A stretch of DNA of 64,000 nt, from assembly GCA_001599915.1 (NCBI GenBank), contig BCIG01000030.1, positions 124,001 to 188,000 on the forward strand. The letters are read 5' to 3'. The notes beneath the pieces were generated by a model. The model searched no databases. It saw only the letters and a program-made list of their open reading frames with translations, and was not told where the DNA came from. Every line of letters starts with the position of its first letter. Within the stretch, counting starts at the first letter, position 1. Source of the DNA: Symbiotaphrina buchneri (taxonomy: Eukaryota; Ascomycota; Symbiotaphrinales; Symbiotaphrinaceae). Made by a program: the position numbers and the translations under genes. Positions 20,825 to 32,016 of this stretch are shown piece by piece.

Positions 20825-21609
20825 CACGGGCAGGGCAGTGAGTACTGACGTACGTCCTTTCGGGCTTGGCTTGTGATGCACACAGACTGTTCCCCGTTGT
20901 CTTTTTGATCTTGGTTTGCATGTTGTTGCGGGATGCATACTTGGGGCGCATGACAAGCATTGCGAATGGACATACGAACGAGCATACGAACGGAATGAAA
21001 AGAAAATGGGTACATGAAATTGCTTTGCATTGCTTTGACGAATTGTTTCCCTGCCGTCATAGAAAAAACATGACCGCCGCATGGACTAGCTAGCTTGGTT
21101 TGACGCTGCGTTTGCTTAAGATACCTTAGTGAATTGACAGATGCTTCTAGGAAATCGATGATATGATGCGAATGGTATGGCAAGCTTCAGGGATCTTGCT
21201 CGCCCAGGATGATTGTGCGTGACGTGATCGTGATTGTGGGCAAAGGTCGCAGATTCGAAGAGAAATCGGATCGATCGATCAATAGATCGACCTTCACGAA
21301 AGCCGATCAGGCACAATCTGTATCTCTGCGCGTCAGTGAGGAAAATCTAATACCCTTTGCAGGTTTCTAACTTCCAGGCATTGGTGTCACGACACTGTCC
21401 TCACCTTACGGCACAGTGCACACCATCAGAGGAATTCCTTTCGATAATCTTACTGTGTCATTCTCGTGCTAAAGGAAAGCTATCGACTGTATGGACAGCC
21501 AGCATAAGCATAACAGAGGTATCCTTGCTTTCTTCTAATAACCCCAAAAACGGCGGCTCCAAAGTCCAATAATGACGCCCACTACCAAAATCCGAATGAC
21601 AGGATCAAT
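20825..21609. other. Convergent intergenic region
   Basis: 785 bp between two stop codons. It holds short CGATC repeats near 21270-21290 (GATCGATCGATCAATAGATC). I see no gene or RNA. Confidence 0.55.
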
Positions 21610-24600
21610 CTACCACAACTTGGGCACCCAGCTGCTCACCATCGCCGCCAGACCTTCCGGTTTCGCCTCTTCTTTCTGTCTCCTCTTCTTCATCTCCTTC
21701 ATAATCAGGCGCTCCTTCTCCTCCGTCTCCTGCTTGAACTCGATCGCGGCAATGATACTGAACAGCCTCTTCATGATATACTCGTCATCGAACTCTTGCA
21801 TATCCGCCTGCAGCGTCTCTAGAGAGAGCCCCGTTTTCTCGCTCTGCTCGGCCCAGAATGCGGCCGCCTGTGGTGAGTCGAGAGGGACAAGGTACGTTTT
21901 GAAGGCGTAGACGACTTCCATATGCCCTTGATTGTAGTAGAGCGTGTATTTCCCGGTGCGGACTTTCTTGCCCACGAGAGGATGAGGGTTCGGTGGTTGC
22001 AGATGCTCAGGAAGGCGTGGGGGTGAGCCTTGTAGCGTAGCTGCCCACAGGGAGTCAAGGAGCCGGTAATGCGCCCGCGTCCACTTACCGCCGGCTGGGA
22101 GGACGGGCTGCAAACCAGACTTTTGCTTCTTTTGCCTGTGGGACTTCTTTTGTTTGGGTTGAGATCCAACCTCTGTGCGTCTATGCGAAAGAGGGATCTC
22201 CTGTTGTAGCTGATGTACAAGCGATGGTGAGAGCTCCACTGTGGGACAGATGGAGTCTGTCTCAATATCTTGCGGTGCGTCCTCAGCTCCCTCCTTCGTT
22301 TCTACCACGCTTACCGCATGAGGAGATGTCTTCGCGACAGACTCGGGGGACGAAGATGTCTGATTCTGAACGAAGGCCAGCTTACTCTTCTCCCTGGGTA
22401 AAAATGCGTTGTATGGGCGACTGGGAGACGAGGCCGGCTGCATAGTGGATGTCTCTTTTGATCTGAGGTTAAAAGGATCGTGAGGACGCGAACGAGAAAT
22501 AGACCTCGGTTGAGGCCGGGCTGGCAGACTTGGAAGGTCCAACAGACTTCTCTCTGCGTCATCCTCCTCCGCATGAATTGGGCCATCCTTGACTGGAGAC
22601 ACGTCTGAGGTATCAGACGGACCATCCATCTGTGCCGGTGACTGTGCTACGGAATCGTCGAGGTCCGCAGCTTGTGACACCTCCTCTTTCAATGGAGAGT
22701 GCTTCTCAAGCGTGGTGGCCCGAAGTTGCTCACTCAACAATGCGCTTGTTGAGGGTGCTTCCGCTCGCCTCCATGGACTGGGAATACCACGACGCCGGAA
22801 GAGGACTAAGCTGTCTTCTTGCTTCCTCTGCAGAGGGAGATCTTGTGTCCATATGTCCTCGCCTTCTTCATAATCCACTTCGTGGGACTCAAGATCATCA
22901 GCAGCCGAATCTTGACAGAGATGTTCGCTTTCACGCTCAGGGCTGTTTTGAGACACATCGGCCCTTTCCTCAGCTTTGGTTGGTGACATTGCATTTGAGT
23001 ACTGGGAGAACTCTTCTGCCCTTGATAATGTCTCATCATCTTCGGAGTCGATGATGATAACTTGACTTCGACTGGCGTTCTCAATCTGCCGGATGACTTC
23101 CTTGCGTGCCCGGTCAAACTTTCTTTCCCAATCAGGCTCGGTGCTCAAGCACGTTTGGTTATAGTATGATGTCTCATCACCGTCATCTTCGTGTTCGTCG
23201 GACAATTCCGCTGAGCCATCCTCTTCGTCATTGTTCTCGTCATCTGGTTCGACCGGAGTCCGTTGAGGGCTAACTTCTTCAGCTTGCAATTCAGAAACAG
23301 CCTTTCCGTCCTGTGCCTGTTCTTGTGCGGGTAGTTCGGCCCCGTTGAGGATCACTTTCACAGGGGTGTCAGTCTGCCAATCCATCGCATCCTCGTCTTG
23401 CTGAGAGTCGAGTTCGGGAGTCGAGACCTGCTGCAACACTGAATGTACAACTTCTGCTCCGTTATTCGGTACGGTCAAGGAATAAGCTTGTTTGTCAAGG
23501 CTTGGAGGAGAGTGAGATTTCGGGGAAACAAAAACATCATTGCGTGCCATATCAGAGCGAGGATGGCCGCTGATGACCTGATTGTCAGGATACGGATATC
23601 TCGCCAGCTCTTCTCCTAGCAGTAAGCTTGCGCGAAGCTCTCTCTGTGTACCTGGACCAAAACCGCCGAAGACATCCTTGGATGAACTGCTAGAGTTGCT
23701 ACCTTGCGAGTCCTGCTTGGTCGGAACAAGATCTGCTGGAGAAGCTATTGTTGGAGAAAGATGCTTTGAGTCTGGCTGTGATGCTTGCTGGGATCGTGAT
23801 GACCGCGACGACTGTGGCGACTGTGGCGACTGTGGCGACTGTGGGTGCAGGATGCCTTGGAGTGCTTTGCCCGCCCTGACTACCGGCGAGAGTCGGGGAA
23901 TCGAACGCTCTTTGGACGCTGGAGCTGAGTCTGCCTGTGCCAGCGGTGGAAGCTGCGGGGAAGGCAATGGAGAAGGGGTCGGTGTAATATGTTCGTGGTA
24001 TGCTGCAACGTTGGTTGCGGGTGGAGATGACCGAAGATGTGAGACAGACGGGACGGATGAGAAATTGAAGTTATCTGGCCTAGCCGGAGACGACAGTGGT
24101 GTTGCGCCCTCGCTGGGGCCCGCAGGTGAATGCTGGCCTTGTCTGCTGTGGTCGTTTGGTGATGTTGCCAGTTGGACCTCTGACCGATTTCCAGCCGGAG
24201 AACCAGCAGAATTTTCGGCATCAGACCATCCAGTTCGACTGCCTTGCAGAACAGGATGAAGGAGAGACGAGGTATTGATCATACTGAAACCCTCGCTTTC
24301 CAAGATCGATTCATCGACATCATCCTCATTCCAGGCACCTGTGTCCTGCTGGCTAGGCTCGACATCACTACCTTCATCTTCGGATTCGACGTCTTGATTA
24401 TCTTCTCCAGTATTCTCGTCCGTTCCCGCATCTGTGATCATGTTTTTCCACATAGCGACATCCTTCAATGTCTCTGGTCCTGCGTTGTCTGTTCGCTTCT
24501 CAGGGGAGGGCTTTGGAGACGGCAACTGCATGAAGCTAGTATCGTCATGTTGCACTCCAGGAGAGCTCTGACTTTCAATCTCCAGGGAAGTTGTCGTCTT

Positions 24601-25398
24601 CCTCCGGTTACCACCCTTTGCAGGCGTCGGTTTGGCAGGGCTGCTACGTGCTCGAGGCGTGGACTTTCTCCCAGTCTCCTGCTTCTTCGGTGACGTCCTT
24701 GCGTTCGTTGCCAGCTCACCAAAAACAGCTCTGTTCTGCGGTGCAGGCGTAGACGTGATGATCGCATCATCTTCTGCATCAACAGCAATATCCAAAATAC
24801 TGCTTTCCCTTCTGCTCCGTCGTCCTCTCCTACCTCCGGTTGTGTCTTCCTCCTCTTCTTCGCTGTTCCAGTCATTTGGTCCAAATGTCTTTCTCCTTCC
24901 ACGACGCTTCCTCGGGGCTGGCGTTCCTGTCCTCTTGGCACTCTGTCCTTCTGACTTTCTGCTCCGAGATCTTGGAGTACATCGTCTGGGCGTTCCAGCA
25001 CCGCCAGCATTTGCGTTTGCAGGTGGTGAAGACTCGAGACCCTTGACAGGAACCCTCACAGTAGTAGTTCTAGTCTGAAATTCCCTCTGCTCATGCTCGG
25101 CGTTTGGATGTGGCGAAGCCTCCACAGTCACCCGAATCCTCCATGGACTAGGCTCGGCTGTGTCTGCTGCAGGCGATTTTGTAGGAGACCGACGACGAGG
25201 CGGTGTTGTAGGAGGTGCATTGAGGAAAAAGTCCAGATGCTGGCTTGTCGAATTCGAAGTGGTTATCGACGGTTGTCTGGACCGAGAGCGGGTTTGGCGT
25301 CGTTTGGTTGGGGAAATGGATCGTGGGCGGGATGATGAACGAATATGAGAATTGGACGGAGATCCAGCAAGAGGATCCGGGCTGGACATTTCCTCCAT
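21610..25398 (-). CDS. Large disordered nuclear protein, putative AT-rich-DNA-binding type
   Basis: An uninterrupted frame of 1262 residues. The first 300 are Ser/Pro/Arg-rich with basic patches (APRKRRGRRKTFG, GGRRGRRSRR) that resemble but do not match the AT-hook core RGRP. A short conserved-looking block reads PWRIRVTVEA. The middle 700 residues are acidic, low-complexity and full of SP/TP sites, including an SPQ repeat (encoded at 23809-23844). The last 150 residues are ordered: KWTRAHYRLLDSLWAATLQG, VGKKVRTGKYTLYYNQGHME, DDEYIMKRLFSIIAAIEFKQ, then a charged helix and WVPKLW at the end. Similar fungal proteins have been annotated as AT DNA-binding, which I recall but cannot verify here. 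A chromatin role is plausible. No enzyme motif is visible. The next ATG at codon 4 is an alternative start. Confidence 0.6.
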   Translation of the reverse strand: MEEMSSPDPLAGSPSNSHIRSSSRPRSISPTKRRQTRSRSRQPSITTSNSTSQHLDFFLNAPPTTPPRRRSPTKSPAADTAEPSPWRIRVTVEASPHPNAEHEQREFQTRTTTVRVPVKGLESSPPANANAGGAGTPRRCTPRSRSRKSEGQSAKRTGTPAPRKRRGRRKTFGPNDWNSEEEEEDTTGGRRGRRSRRESSILDIAVDAEDDAIITSTPAPQNRAVFGELATNARTSPKKQETGRKSTPRARSSPAKPTPAKGGNRRKTTTSLEIESQSSPGVQHDDTSFMQLPSPKPSPEKRTDNAGPETLKDVAMWKNMITDAGTDENTGEDNQDVESEDEGSDVEPSQQDTGAWNEDDVDESILESEGFSMINTSSLLHPVLQGSRTGWSDAENSAGSPAGNRSEVQLATSPNDHSRQGQHSPAGPSEGATPLSSPARPDNFNFSSVPSVSHLRSSPPATNVAAYHEHITPTPSPLPSPQLPPLAQADSAPASKERSIPRLSPVVRAGKALQGILHPQSPQSPQSPQSSRSSRSQQASQPDSKHLSPTIASPADLVPTKQDSQGSNSSSSSKDVFGGFGPGTQRELRASLLLGEELARYPYPDNQVISGHPRSDMARNDVFVSPKSHSPPSLDKQAYSLTVPNNGAEVVHSVLQQVSTPELDSQQDEDAMDWQTDTPVKVILNGAELPAQEQAQDGKAVSELQAEEVSPQRTPVEPDDENNDEEDGSAELSDEHEDDGDETSYYNQTCLSTEPDWERKFDRARKEVIRQIENASRSQVIIIDSEDDETLSRAEEFSQYSNAMSPTKAEERADVSQNSPERESEHLCQDSAADDLESHEVDYEEGEDIWTQDLPLQRKQEDSLVLFRRRGIPSPWRRAEAPSTSALLSEQLRATTLEKHSPLKEEVSQAADLDDSVAQSPAQMDGPSDTSDVSPVKDGPIHAEEDDAERSLLDLPSLPARPQPRSISRSRPHDPFNLRSKETSTMQPASSPSRPYNAFLPREKSKLAFVQNQTSSSPESVAKTSPHAVSVVETKEGAEDAPQDIETDSICPTVELSPSLVHQLQQEIPLSHRRTEVGSQPKQKKSHRQKKQKSGLQPVLPAGGKWTRAHYRLLDSLWAATLQGSPPRLPEHLQPPNPHPLVGKKVRTGKYTLYYNQGHMEVVYAFKTYLVPLDSPQAAAFWAEQSEKTGLSLETLQADMQEFDDEYIMKRLFSIIAAIEFKQETEEKERLIMKEMKKRRQKEEAKPEGLAAMVSSWVPKLW
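23809..23844. repeat. Four tandem copies of CGACTGTGG
   Basis: A perfect 9-bp unit repeated four times within the large disordered gene, encoding Ser-Pro-Gln repeats on the minus strand. It is likely to vary in number between strains. Confidence 0.9.
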
Positions 25399-25856
25399 AA
25401 TTTCCCTGGCTGTCTCAGTCGATTAGACAGAGACAGGTCGAAGGAGGTACGTGAATGTGAAGATAATGTGATTTAATCTCGAAACAGTGAGTTGCGATAA
25501 TCAGCGTCATATGCGAATGTTTTTGTTTATTCTGCGCTTTGGGTTGACTCGTTCTCCGTAAGCGAATGGCTCGTTAGCGCCGAATCTCAACTGTCTTTGT
25601 GAACCAATCAAATCGTCGGCATCGCTTGACGCCAAACATCTGTTTCTGTATGGCCTTGGAGTCTATCGGTCTACGAATATCAGGCTGTGAGATAAAAGGA
25701 TTCATACAGATGACCTGTATAGAGCGGATGCGCTATGCCTATGGAGCCGACTAAGAAGACACATAAACGCCGCACAATGCAAAACCACTCGCGCCTCGAG
25801 ATTCCAGACCCAACGCTGCCCATCCAGACGATGTAAAGCCGCAAAGCAATGCGAAT
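25399..25856. other. Intergenic, promoter of the large disordered gene
   Basis: 458 bp between the start of the 1262-residue gene and the end of the HUB1 gene. I see no gene, RNA or strong repeat. Confidence 0.55.
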
Positions 25857-26707
25857 CTAGTCACCGGTATTCAGTTCCCTACACGGCGGTTAGCTTCGAT
25901 GTATATTGCTCTAGCGGGACGGTGCCAACATACAAATCCAGTTGCACGCCATTGCTGACGCCGTAATCCTCCAGCGTCAGTTGATCCTTGAACGGTCTCT
26001 CGCCCTGTCTCTTCAAAAGTATTTCGTGTGGTCGCCGTCCGATCCTTGCCGCGACTTGTGCCTTGAAGAGCTCTGCCAGTCATCAGCGCTTGCCTGCCTA
26101 ACACCACACAACAAGCCGAAGCCAGGAAGACTTAACTGATTGGATCCGACGCCAGACATGGAATTGCCGCTTTTGTCCCCAATCTATCATTGACATGGAC
26201 GATAATCATCGGCTCGCCGGGAACAGCAACCGGGGCTGAAGCGGGCTTCCTCTCCTTCTCTTTCCGCGGCTTGTCTCTGTCGGCTGCTGGTCCCTTCGGT
26301 GGTGATCTCGACCTCTTCCTCTCCCTATCCCCAAATTTGTCGCCGGTGCGTCCTTCATCCCGCCTTCCTCCACCACTGTAGCGATCTCTGTCTCCATACC
26401 GGTCATCTCTGCGGCGGTCGTAGCTCTCCCTGTACCCCTCTCGGTCCCTGTCCCTGTCGCGCTCTCGATCCCGGCCACCATAGCGTCCAGGGAGGTATCT
26501 ATCGCGATCGTCGCGGCGGTAATAGTCATCTCGTCCAGGTGACCGCGACCGTTCTCTCTTGCGCTCATCTTTCCAACGGAACCCTCGTCCACTGGACTTC
26601 TTCGGACGTTCACCGTCTGCCGCGGTGGGTGCAGGACGATCTTGAGCTTGCTTGTCTACATCTTTGGGAGGCGACCTAGAACCCGAGCGCTCGTTGGGTT
26701 CTTCCAT
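25857..26707 (-). CDS. HUB1: Hub1/UBL5 ubiquitin-like modifier with RS-rich N-terminal extension
   Basis: Three exons, complement(25857..25878, 25934..26072, 26137..26707), encode 243 residues. The C-terminal 75 or so residues align with Hub1/UBL5: MIIVHVNDRLGTKAAIPC, ASDPI, then across the splice KLFKAQVAARIGRRPHEILL, PFKDQLTLEDYGVSNG and VQLDLEL. The 22-nt last exon supplies only the final GELNTGD-type residues and the stop. There is no Gly-Gly tail, as expected, because Hub1 acts non-covalently, binding spliceosomal Snu66/Prp38 HIND motifs and tuning 5' splice-site use. Ahead of it are about 165 residues of Arg/Asp/Ser-rich sequence (RERSRSPGRDDYYRRDDRDR) like that of splicing factors. The classic Hub1 is only 73 residues, so this is a fusion or extension that fits a spliceosomal role. 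The start is the ATG at 26707; farther upstream the frame has only GTG. Confidence 0.88.
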
Positions 26708-26977
26708 GGTTCGAAAGCTCTTTGAGTTCTTGTGGTGACGGATAGCTTTGTGTATTCGCCGCAAGCCTGGAAAGTCGAGCTTTGGTGACCCCACACTAGG
26801 CTCGGGACTTGCCGTTCAGCCCTGTCGGCTCCAGCAGCTAAGGTTCTCTCCGCGATATCGACCACTTATTGGACCGCATGCGGTACACTTCTCTGGTCTC
26901 TTGATGGCGCATGAAGTGTCCCAATTGCTGCCTCATTCGACGGCTTCGGGGCTCTGTGCCCTCAAGTAATTATCAAC
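26708..26977. promoter_or_regulatory. Bidirectional promoter region HUB1/PIG-H
   Basis: 270 bp separate two divergent ATGs, so the two genes must share or abut promoter elements. I cannot point to a specific TATA box or factor site. Confidence 0.5.
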
Positions 26978-27641
26978 ATGCTCACGCCTACTCCTCATCT
27001 CACCACGCGCCGACCTTCGCCCACTACCGTCTCCTACACAATCTCCACGCACCCTGCGTCAAGCACACTCTCAGCAAAGCTGCTCTCTGCTCTGGGTATA
27101 ATTCTTCGTGTCCTAGTCGGCTTGTCCGTCCTCGTCCTGCTCTGGGCGAAGGCACAAAGCCCTTCAATTTTCACCCTGGGAGGGGATGGCTTTGCAGCAT
27201 CGGCAACGGGCGCAGTCTTACATTCTGCGCTGCTAATACCATGGCGGATCCTCCTGCCTATCGCAGCTGTCACGGCGTGGGCAGTCCTACGGAGAGGATA
27301 TACCGGTACGTCTCTTCAAGCGCCTCCACCTAGCTATCTCAACTAATCCTTTGCCTGCAGAAGAATCCCTTCTCGTCCTACGCTCTCTAGGAATCCAGAC
27401 CACAACATCCTCATCCTCCTACCTCACATCAGGCACTACGCGGTTCATACCCACAGACCAAGTCCAGGACATCTTCATCCATGAGGCGTTTCGGGGGTTT
27501 GAGGTACGGTTTTACTTGGCTGTCGTGGTCAAGGGAGAGGATGAGGTGGTGGTGGTGTTCCCGCAGCTCTTGCCTAATAGAGCCCTGCTCGAACAGGTCT
27601 GGAGAGGGGCCCGAGAGTGCTTGTATGAATCTAAGGGATAG
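26978..27641 (+). CDS. GPI15: GPI-GlcNAc transferase subunit PIG-H/Gpi15
   Basis: Two exons, 26978..27305 and 27361..27641, give 202 residues. Two hydrophobic segments lie at about residues 33-60 (LLSALGIILRVLVGLSVLVLL) and 80-105 (LHSALLIPWRILLPIAAVTAW), making the membrane hairpin typical of PIG-H. The conserved domain follows across the splice: EESLLVLRSLGIQ, TTRFIPTDQVQDIFIHEAFR and GFEVRFYLAVVVKGE. The protein is a subunit of the ER enzyme that transfers GlcNAc to phosphatidylinositol, the first step of GPI-anchor synthesis. Length fits the family (about 190-220). Confidence 0.9.
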
Positions 27642-27875
27642 CATGAAAGGGATGTGATATACCGCAAAGGATTTCATTCGTATCCGCTCGTGCACTACAA
27701 TAATACATCGCTGCAACTGGATCGGAGAGTCCTGTGTGAGACCCACAAAAACGAGCTTGTTCTATTTCAATGACCTCTTCCTCCAGACACCATCACATAT
27801 TTAGAATGAGCAGACTGGAGTCCTAAGGTATACTGCGTATATTGAAGATTGCGCCAGAGAAGAGTGAGGGCTACT

Positions 27876-29125
27876 TCAGAAGATGCTGATATAGTTCCCA
27901 ATCCTCTCTTTCTGGTTTTGAGCAATGCACTCTGCAATCCAAGTGATATTCCGTATTTCCTAAATGCTATTAGCCTCTGACGACGGTTATACTGAGAATC
28001 ACTGCTTACCTGTTCCCTTAACTTCACCCACGCGTAGACCACAGCGTGTGTAAACTGATATGTGAAGGTCATCTTGGCCAGTTGCATCTCCTTCTCATAG
28101 AACATATCTTCCAGACTCCTGCCTTCTTGGCCTGGACCTCCGCTCATGTTTCCTGCTCCACCCCCACCTTGTCCAAAGCCTGTAGCGTCGAACATACTCT
28201 TGTAATCGTAGACGCCATCAACTGCTATTCGTACACCCTCCACGTCATCTGCTCTTGACAGCATCAACACGCCTTCTGGATAAAGTTTGCCGAATTCAGG
28301 GTATAGCTTTCTCCTTTCTGCTTTTGATAGCTCGGTGCCGAAAGAATTCAGTGTGATATTGATGCTCCGCCTGTCCGCCTCAAACTCCAATATCTCCGTC
28401 ATGACTTCCGCTGTCGGGGTCCCTTGGATATCAGGGTCGCTGTTGACGAGCTTGTGAAAGTCTTCCAGATAATTTCCATACAGCGTGTTCCGCACAATCT
28501 CGATATTGAGCTCGTCCAGATCTTGTGGGGAAAGCGCACCCTTGAAGTAAGGCGCAAGCGGTGTCTCCACCAATACTGAGTTGTATAGTTCCTCGATATT
28601 CGTAGCGACTGTAAGCGCCGGTAATGTCTCGAACCATCCAAGAGGATGACACCGATCGAGGAGCTCGCGGGTGTCTCGCTCGTGTAGTGTGCCGGTGATG
28701 AGAAGAGCGACGTTGTCGATCATGTAGCCATATGTCAGGTAGTCCATGAACTTGGCAAGCGAGCCCACAGCGTTTGCTCGCAGGTATCTGAATTCGGAGA
28801 TGAGTTTGTCGGTGGTCTTTGCGGCGAGGGCGGAGGTGGATGGATTCGGAGGGAGTGCGGCTAGGGCATCTCCATATGCTGGAGACAGTTGGAGTTTCAT
28901 GTCTTGTGGACGTCAGCAATGACGATGGAAAAGAGAGTTAATTGACTTGCCATCAACAGTTTCGCATTGTGTCAGATTGCTGTAGTTTTGAGAGGTGAGC
29001 AGAGCATTTCGGTATCCTCGCACAAGGCCTTCAAGGTAGCTGTCTGTCTGTCAGTAGCTATCACCACAAGGGGCATCTCGACGGGGAATATACCCATTGT
29101 TGACATTGTAGAAGAGGCCTTCCAT
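27876..29125 (-). CDS. VMA6: V-type proton ATPase subunit d
   Basis: Four exons, complement(27876..27959, 28010..28902, 28951..29039, 29094..29125), give 365 residues. The family's full pattern is present: MEGLFYNVNNGYLEGLVRGY at the start, CETVDDMKLQLS over the second junction, FMDYLTYGYMIDNVALLITG, HPLGWFETLPAL, and the terminal EIRNITWIAECIAQNQKERI ending in ISIF. Subunit d couples the V1 and Vo sectors of the vacuolar proton pump at the membrane ring. The second intron (28903-28950) begins GCAAGT and ends AAG, so it is a GC-AG intron; no GT donor nearby restores the conserved sequence. The gene diverges from NOP58 with 299 bp between the starts. Confidence 0.96.
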
Positions 29126-29424
29126 CTTGGCCTCTGTAGTCAAGGTCAATGAAAGCCTGCTGGATGACCGATTCTTGAATCCGGAGTCTCACAATGTGAA
29201 GCTACACTCGTATCTCTTCCTAGCGGTCGGTGGTCGGTGTCGTCAAGCGTCAGAAAAGGTTTAGCGTCTCCTTCTACTAGCGCCGAGCTAAGCGCACTTT
29301 TGCAACCAGCCGGCGCCCACGACCAAAAAATCTACAGAAGCATCTTGAGAAAGCTACCACCGGCACATTTTCTGCCTCTTTCGATCGGCAAGAACATATC
29401 CGCAACACGCAAAGGGAAGGCACG

Positions 29425-31666
29425 ATGGTGTTGTTCGTGCTCGCCGAGACGGCCGCCGGTCTGGCCTTGTTCAAGGCAAAGGACAAAAAGCTTCTCAAGC
29501 GTGATGATCTCGCTGAAGAAATATCTACCCCGGAGGGTGTATCAAATCTGTAAGGGCACACGGTCTTTTTACCGCCATGCAGTCCAGATTATGGTCTGCG
29601 CACTGCGACTTGTATAAGCTAACGTTTGTGTCTCATTGCAGTCTTAAATTGAAACAATTCAAGAAGTTTGAGAGTGCAGCTTCGGCGGTGGAAGAAGTTG
29701 CTTCTCTTATAGATGGCAAGGTTACGCCTATGCTGGCCTCCCTTCTCGACTCGATCAAGGACGAAAAGAAGGCTTCACTGGCTGTAGCGGATCCGAAGCT
29801 CGGTATGTCTGTCCGAATTATCTATTTGACATGCTTTTAATCAGTGCTGCAGGCAATGCGATCAATAAACTTCCTCAATTCTCCATCCAACCCATTGCCG
29901 ATTCTTCGACCGCAGACCTGTACCGCGCAATTCGAGAAAACCTCACTTCATTGATTCCCGGACTTATGCCTCAGGATGTCTCCACGATGTCCCTCGGTCT
30001 GTCGCACTCACTCTCTCGTCATAAATTGAAGTTTTCGCCGGACAAGGTCGACGTTATGATCGTGCAAGCCATTGCTCTACTCGACGATTTGGACAAAGAG
30101 CTCAACACTTATGCCATGAGAGTCAAGGAATGGTACGGGTGGCATTTCCCCGAGATGGGTCGGATCATCAACGACAACCTCGCCTACGCAAGAGTTATCC
30201 TCAAGATGGGAATGAGATCGAATGCGGCAAACACGGATCTGTCTGAGATATTACCCGAAGACATTGAAACCGCGGTGAAAGCTGCGGCGGAGATCTCCAT
30301 GGGTACTGAAATTACAAACGAGGATCTGGACAACATCAAAGCCCTTGCCCATGAGGTGGTCTACTGGACCGAGTACCGCCAGACGCTCTCAAGCTACCTT
30401 TCATCCCGTATGACAGCAATTGCTCCCAATCTTACAGCCTTGGTCGGAGAGCTGGTCGGTGCTCGTTTGATCGCACATGCTGGAAGCTTGATGAACCTTG
30501 CCAAGAGCCCTGCAAGTACCATCCAGATCTTGGGAGCGGAGAAGGCATTGTTCAGAGCGCTCAAAACCAAGCATGACACTCCTAAGTATGGTCTGATCTA
30601 TCATGCATCTCTTATTGGACAGGCTACGGGCAAGAACAAGGGTAAAATCGCAAGAATGCTTGCTACCAAGGCCGCCATTGGTCTGCGTGTAGATGCACTT
30701 TCAGAGTGGGGTGTGCAAGGCGAGGGAGCCGAAGAAGAACCTACTGAGGAAGAAAAGGCTGCGTTGGGTATCGAGTCCAGACTAAAGATTGAGAGGAGAT
30801 TGAGGGCTCTCGAGGGCAAGCCATTGCTTTCTAAAGGTGTAGCAGTCGGTCCAAACGGGCAGAAGGTCACACCAGGCAAATGGGAGATCAAGGAAGCACG
30901 GAAGTACAATGCAGATGCAGATGGCTTGACTGGAGATGAGCCTGCGGCTGCAGCTACATCTGATGCTACCCCTTCCAAAGCGGTCAAGGACTCGGCCAAG
31001 AAATCGAAGAAGGATAAGGAGGGTGATGTGAAAATGATTGAAGAGGTCGAGTCAGAGTCTGAGGAGTCTGATGAATCCGAGAAATCAGACGAGGAAGAAG
31101 ATGAGGAGGAAGAGGAGGAGGACGACGAGGAGGAAGAGGTCTCAGCTCCGGCAACCAACGGTGTCGCCAATGATGCTCATTCAGAAACGATCTCCACAGT
31201 CTCTGCCGATACTCCTGACTCTCCTGCATCACCTACACAACAGGAGACGAACTGGCAGTCCGAGATAAAAGGCAACACCAAAGAAGCCAAGAAAGCTCGC
31301 AAGAAGGAGCGCCACGAGCGTAAACTGGCCATGTCAGAGGAGAAAGCAAAGAAGCGAAAGGCAAAGAAAGAGAAGATTGCCAGGCGACTGGAGAGGCAGG
31401 AAAGGCGCATCAAGAAGCAAGAGCAGCTTGAGAGGCGAGCTGATCGGGACGCTGAGAAGTACGGTGCACTTGCTGATCAATTTGGACTAAGTGTGTCAAA
31501 ATATAAGCGGAAGTTGGAGAAGGGCGAGATCAAGCTTGTGGATGGCAAGCCTGTTCTCGTCGGCAAGAAGGAGAAGAAGGATGAGGCTGCGGAGAGTGGA
31601 AAGAAGAGAAAGCGCGATGAGGAAGGTGTGGAGAAGTCGGAAAAGAAGAAGAACTCCAAGGATTAG
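29425..31666 (+). CDS. NOP58: Box C/D snoRNP core protein Nop58
   Basis: Three exons, 29425..29549, 29642..29802 and 29853..31666, give 699 residues. It opens [20 protein letters not shown] (NOP5 N-terminal domain). The coiled NOSIC and Nop domains follow: [33 protein letters not shown], and [20 protein letters not shown] then [15 protein letters not shown]. These bind the kink-turn RNA and 15.5K/Snu13. The C-terminal third is a long acidic Ser/Glu stretch (about residues 475-540) followed by KKE/KKD-rich repeats, as in yeast Nop58 but longer. The usual fungal length is nearer 520-600. It acts in the nucleolus in 2'-O-methylation guide particles and pre-rRNA processing. Confidence 0.95.
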
Positions 31667-32016
31667 ATGCCGTGGTAGGCATTTCTCTGCTAGGCACTGG
31701 GGTTCCTTCATGTTGTTTGCATATTTGCCATTGGGAAGGTCTCACTTGCGTTTTGTTACAATAGGCGTTCGCTAGGTCTGGAGCTCTCAGAGCAATGTGA
31801 AGACTTGTTAATTAGGATCCTTTATGAGGTTCTCGGTGAAATCATGTAGAATATGGAGCTTGTCTGCCCTGAGTAGAGAAGGCTTGAGTTGAAAATGTGT
31901 GAGAAACCTACGGCATAGGTCCGTGCGCAAAAACATCTTGACCCCCACGGTATCCAACGGTCCGCATACACTTGAGTTCCATTTTGAAGTGTAGAAGTCC
32001 ACTCTCCTCCTGCAAG
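31667..32016. other. Short intergenic region
   Basis: 350 bp holding the 3' flank of NOP58 and the promoter of RPC17. I see no gene or RNA. Confidence 0.55.

Noticed and set aside
23582-24259. 225-codon plus-strand ORF with Cys/Gly/Asp-rich sequence
   Set aside because: It is the antisense shadow of the 1262-residue minus-strand gene; its GDCGDCGDCG run is just the reverse of the SPQ repeat.
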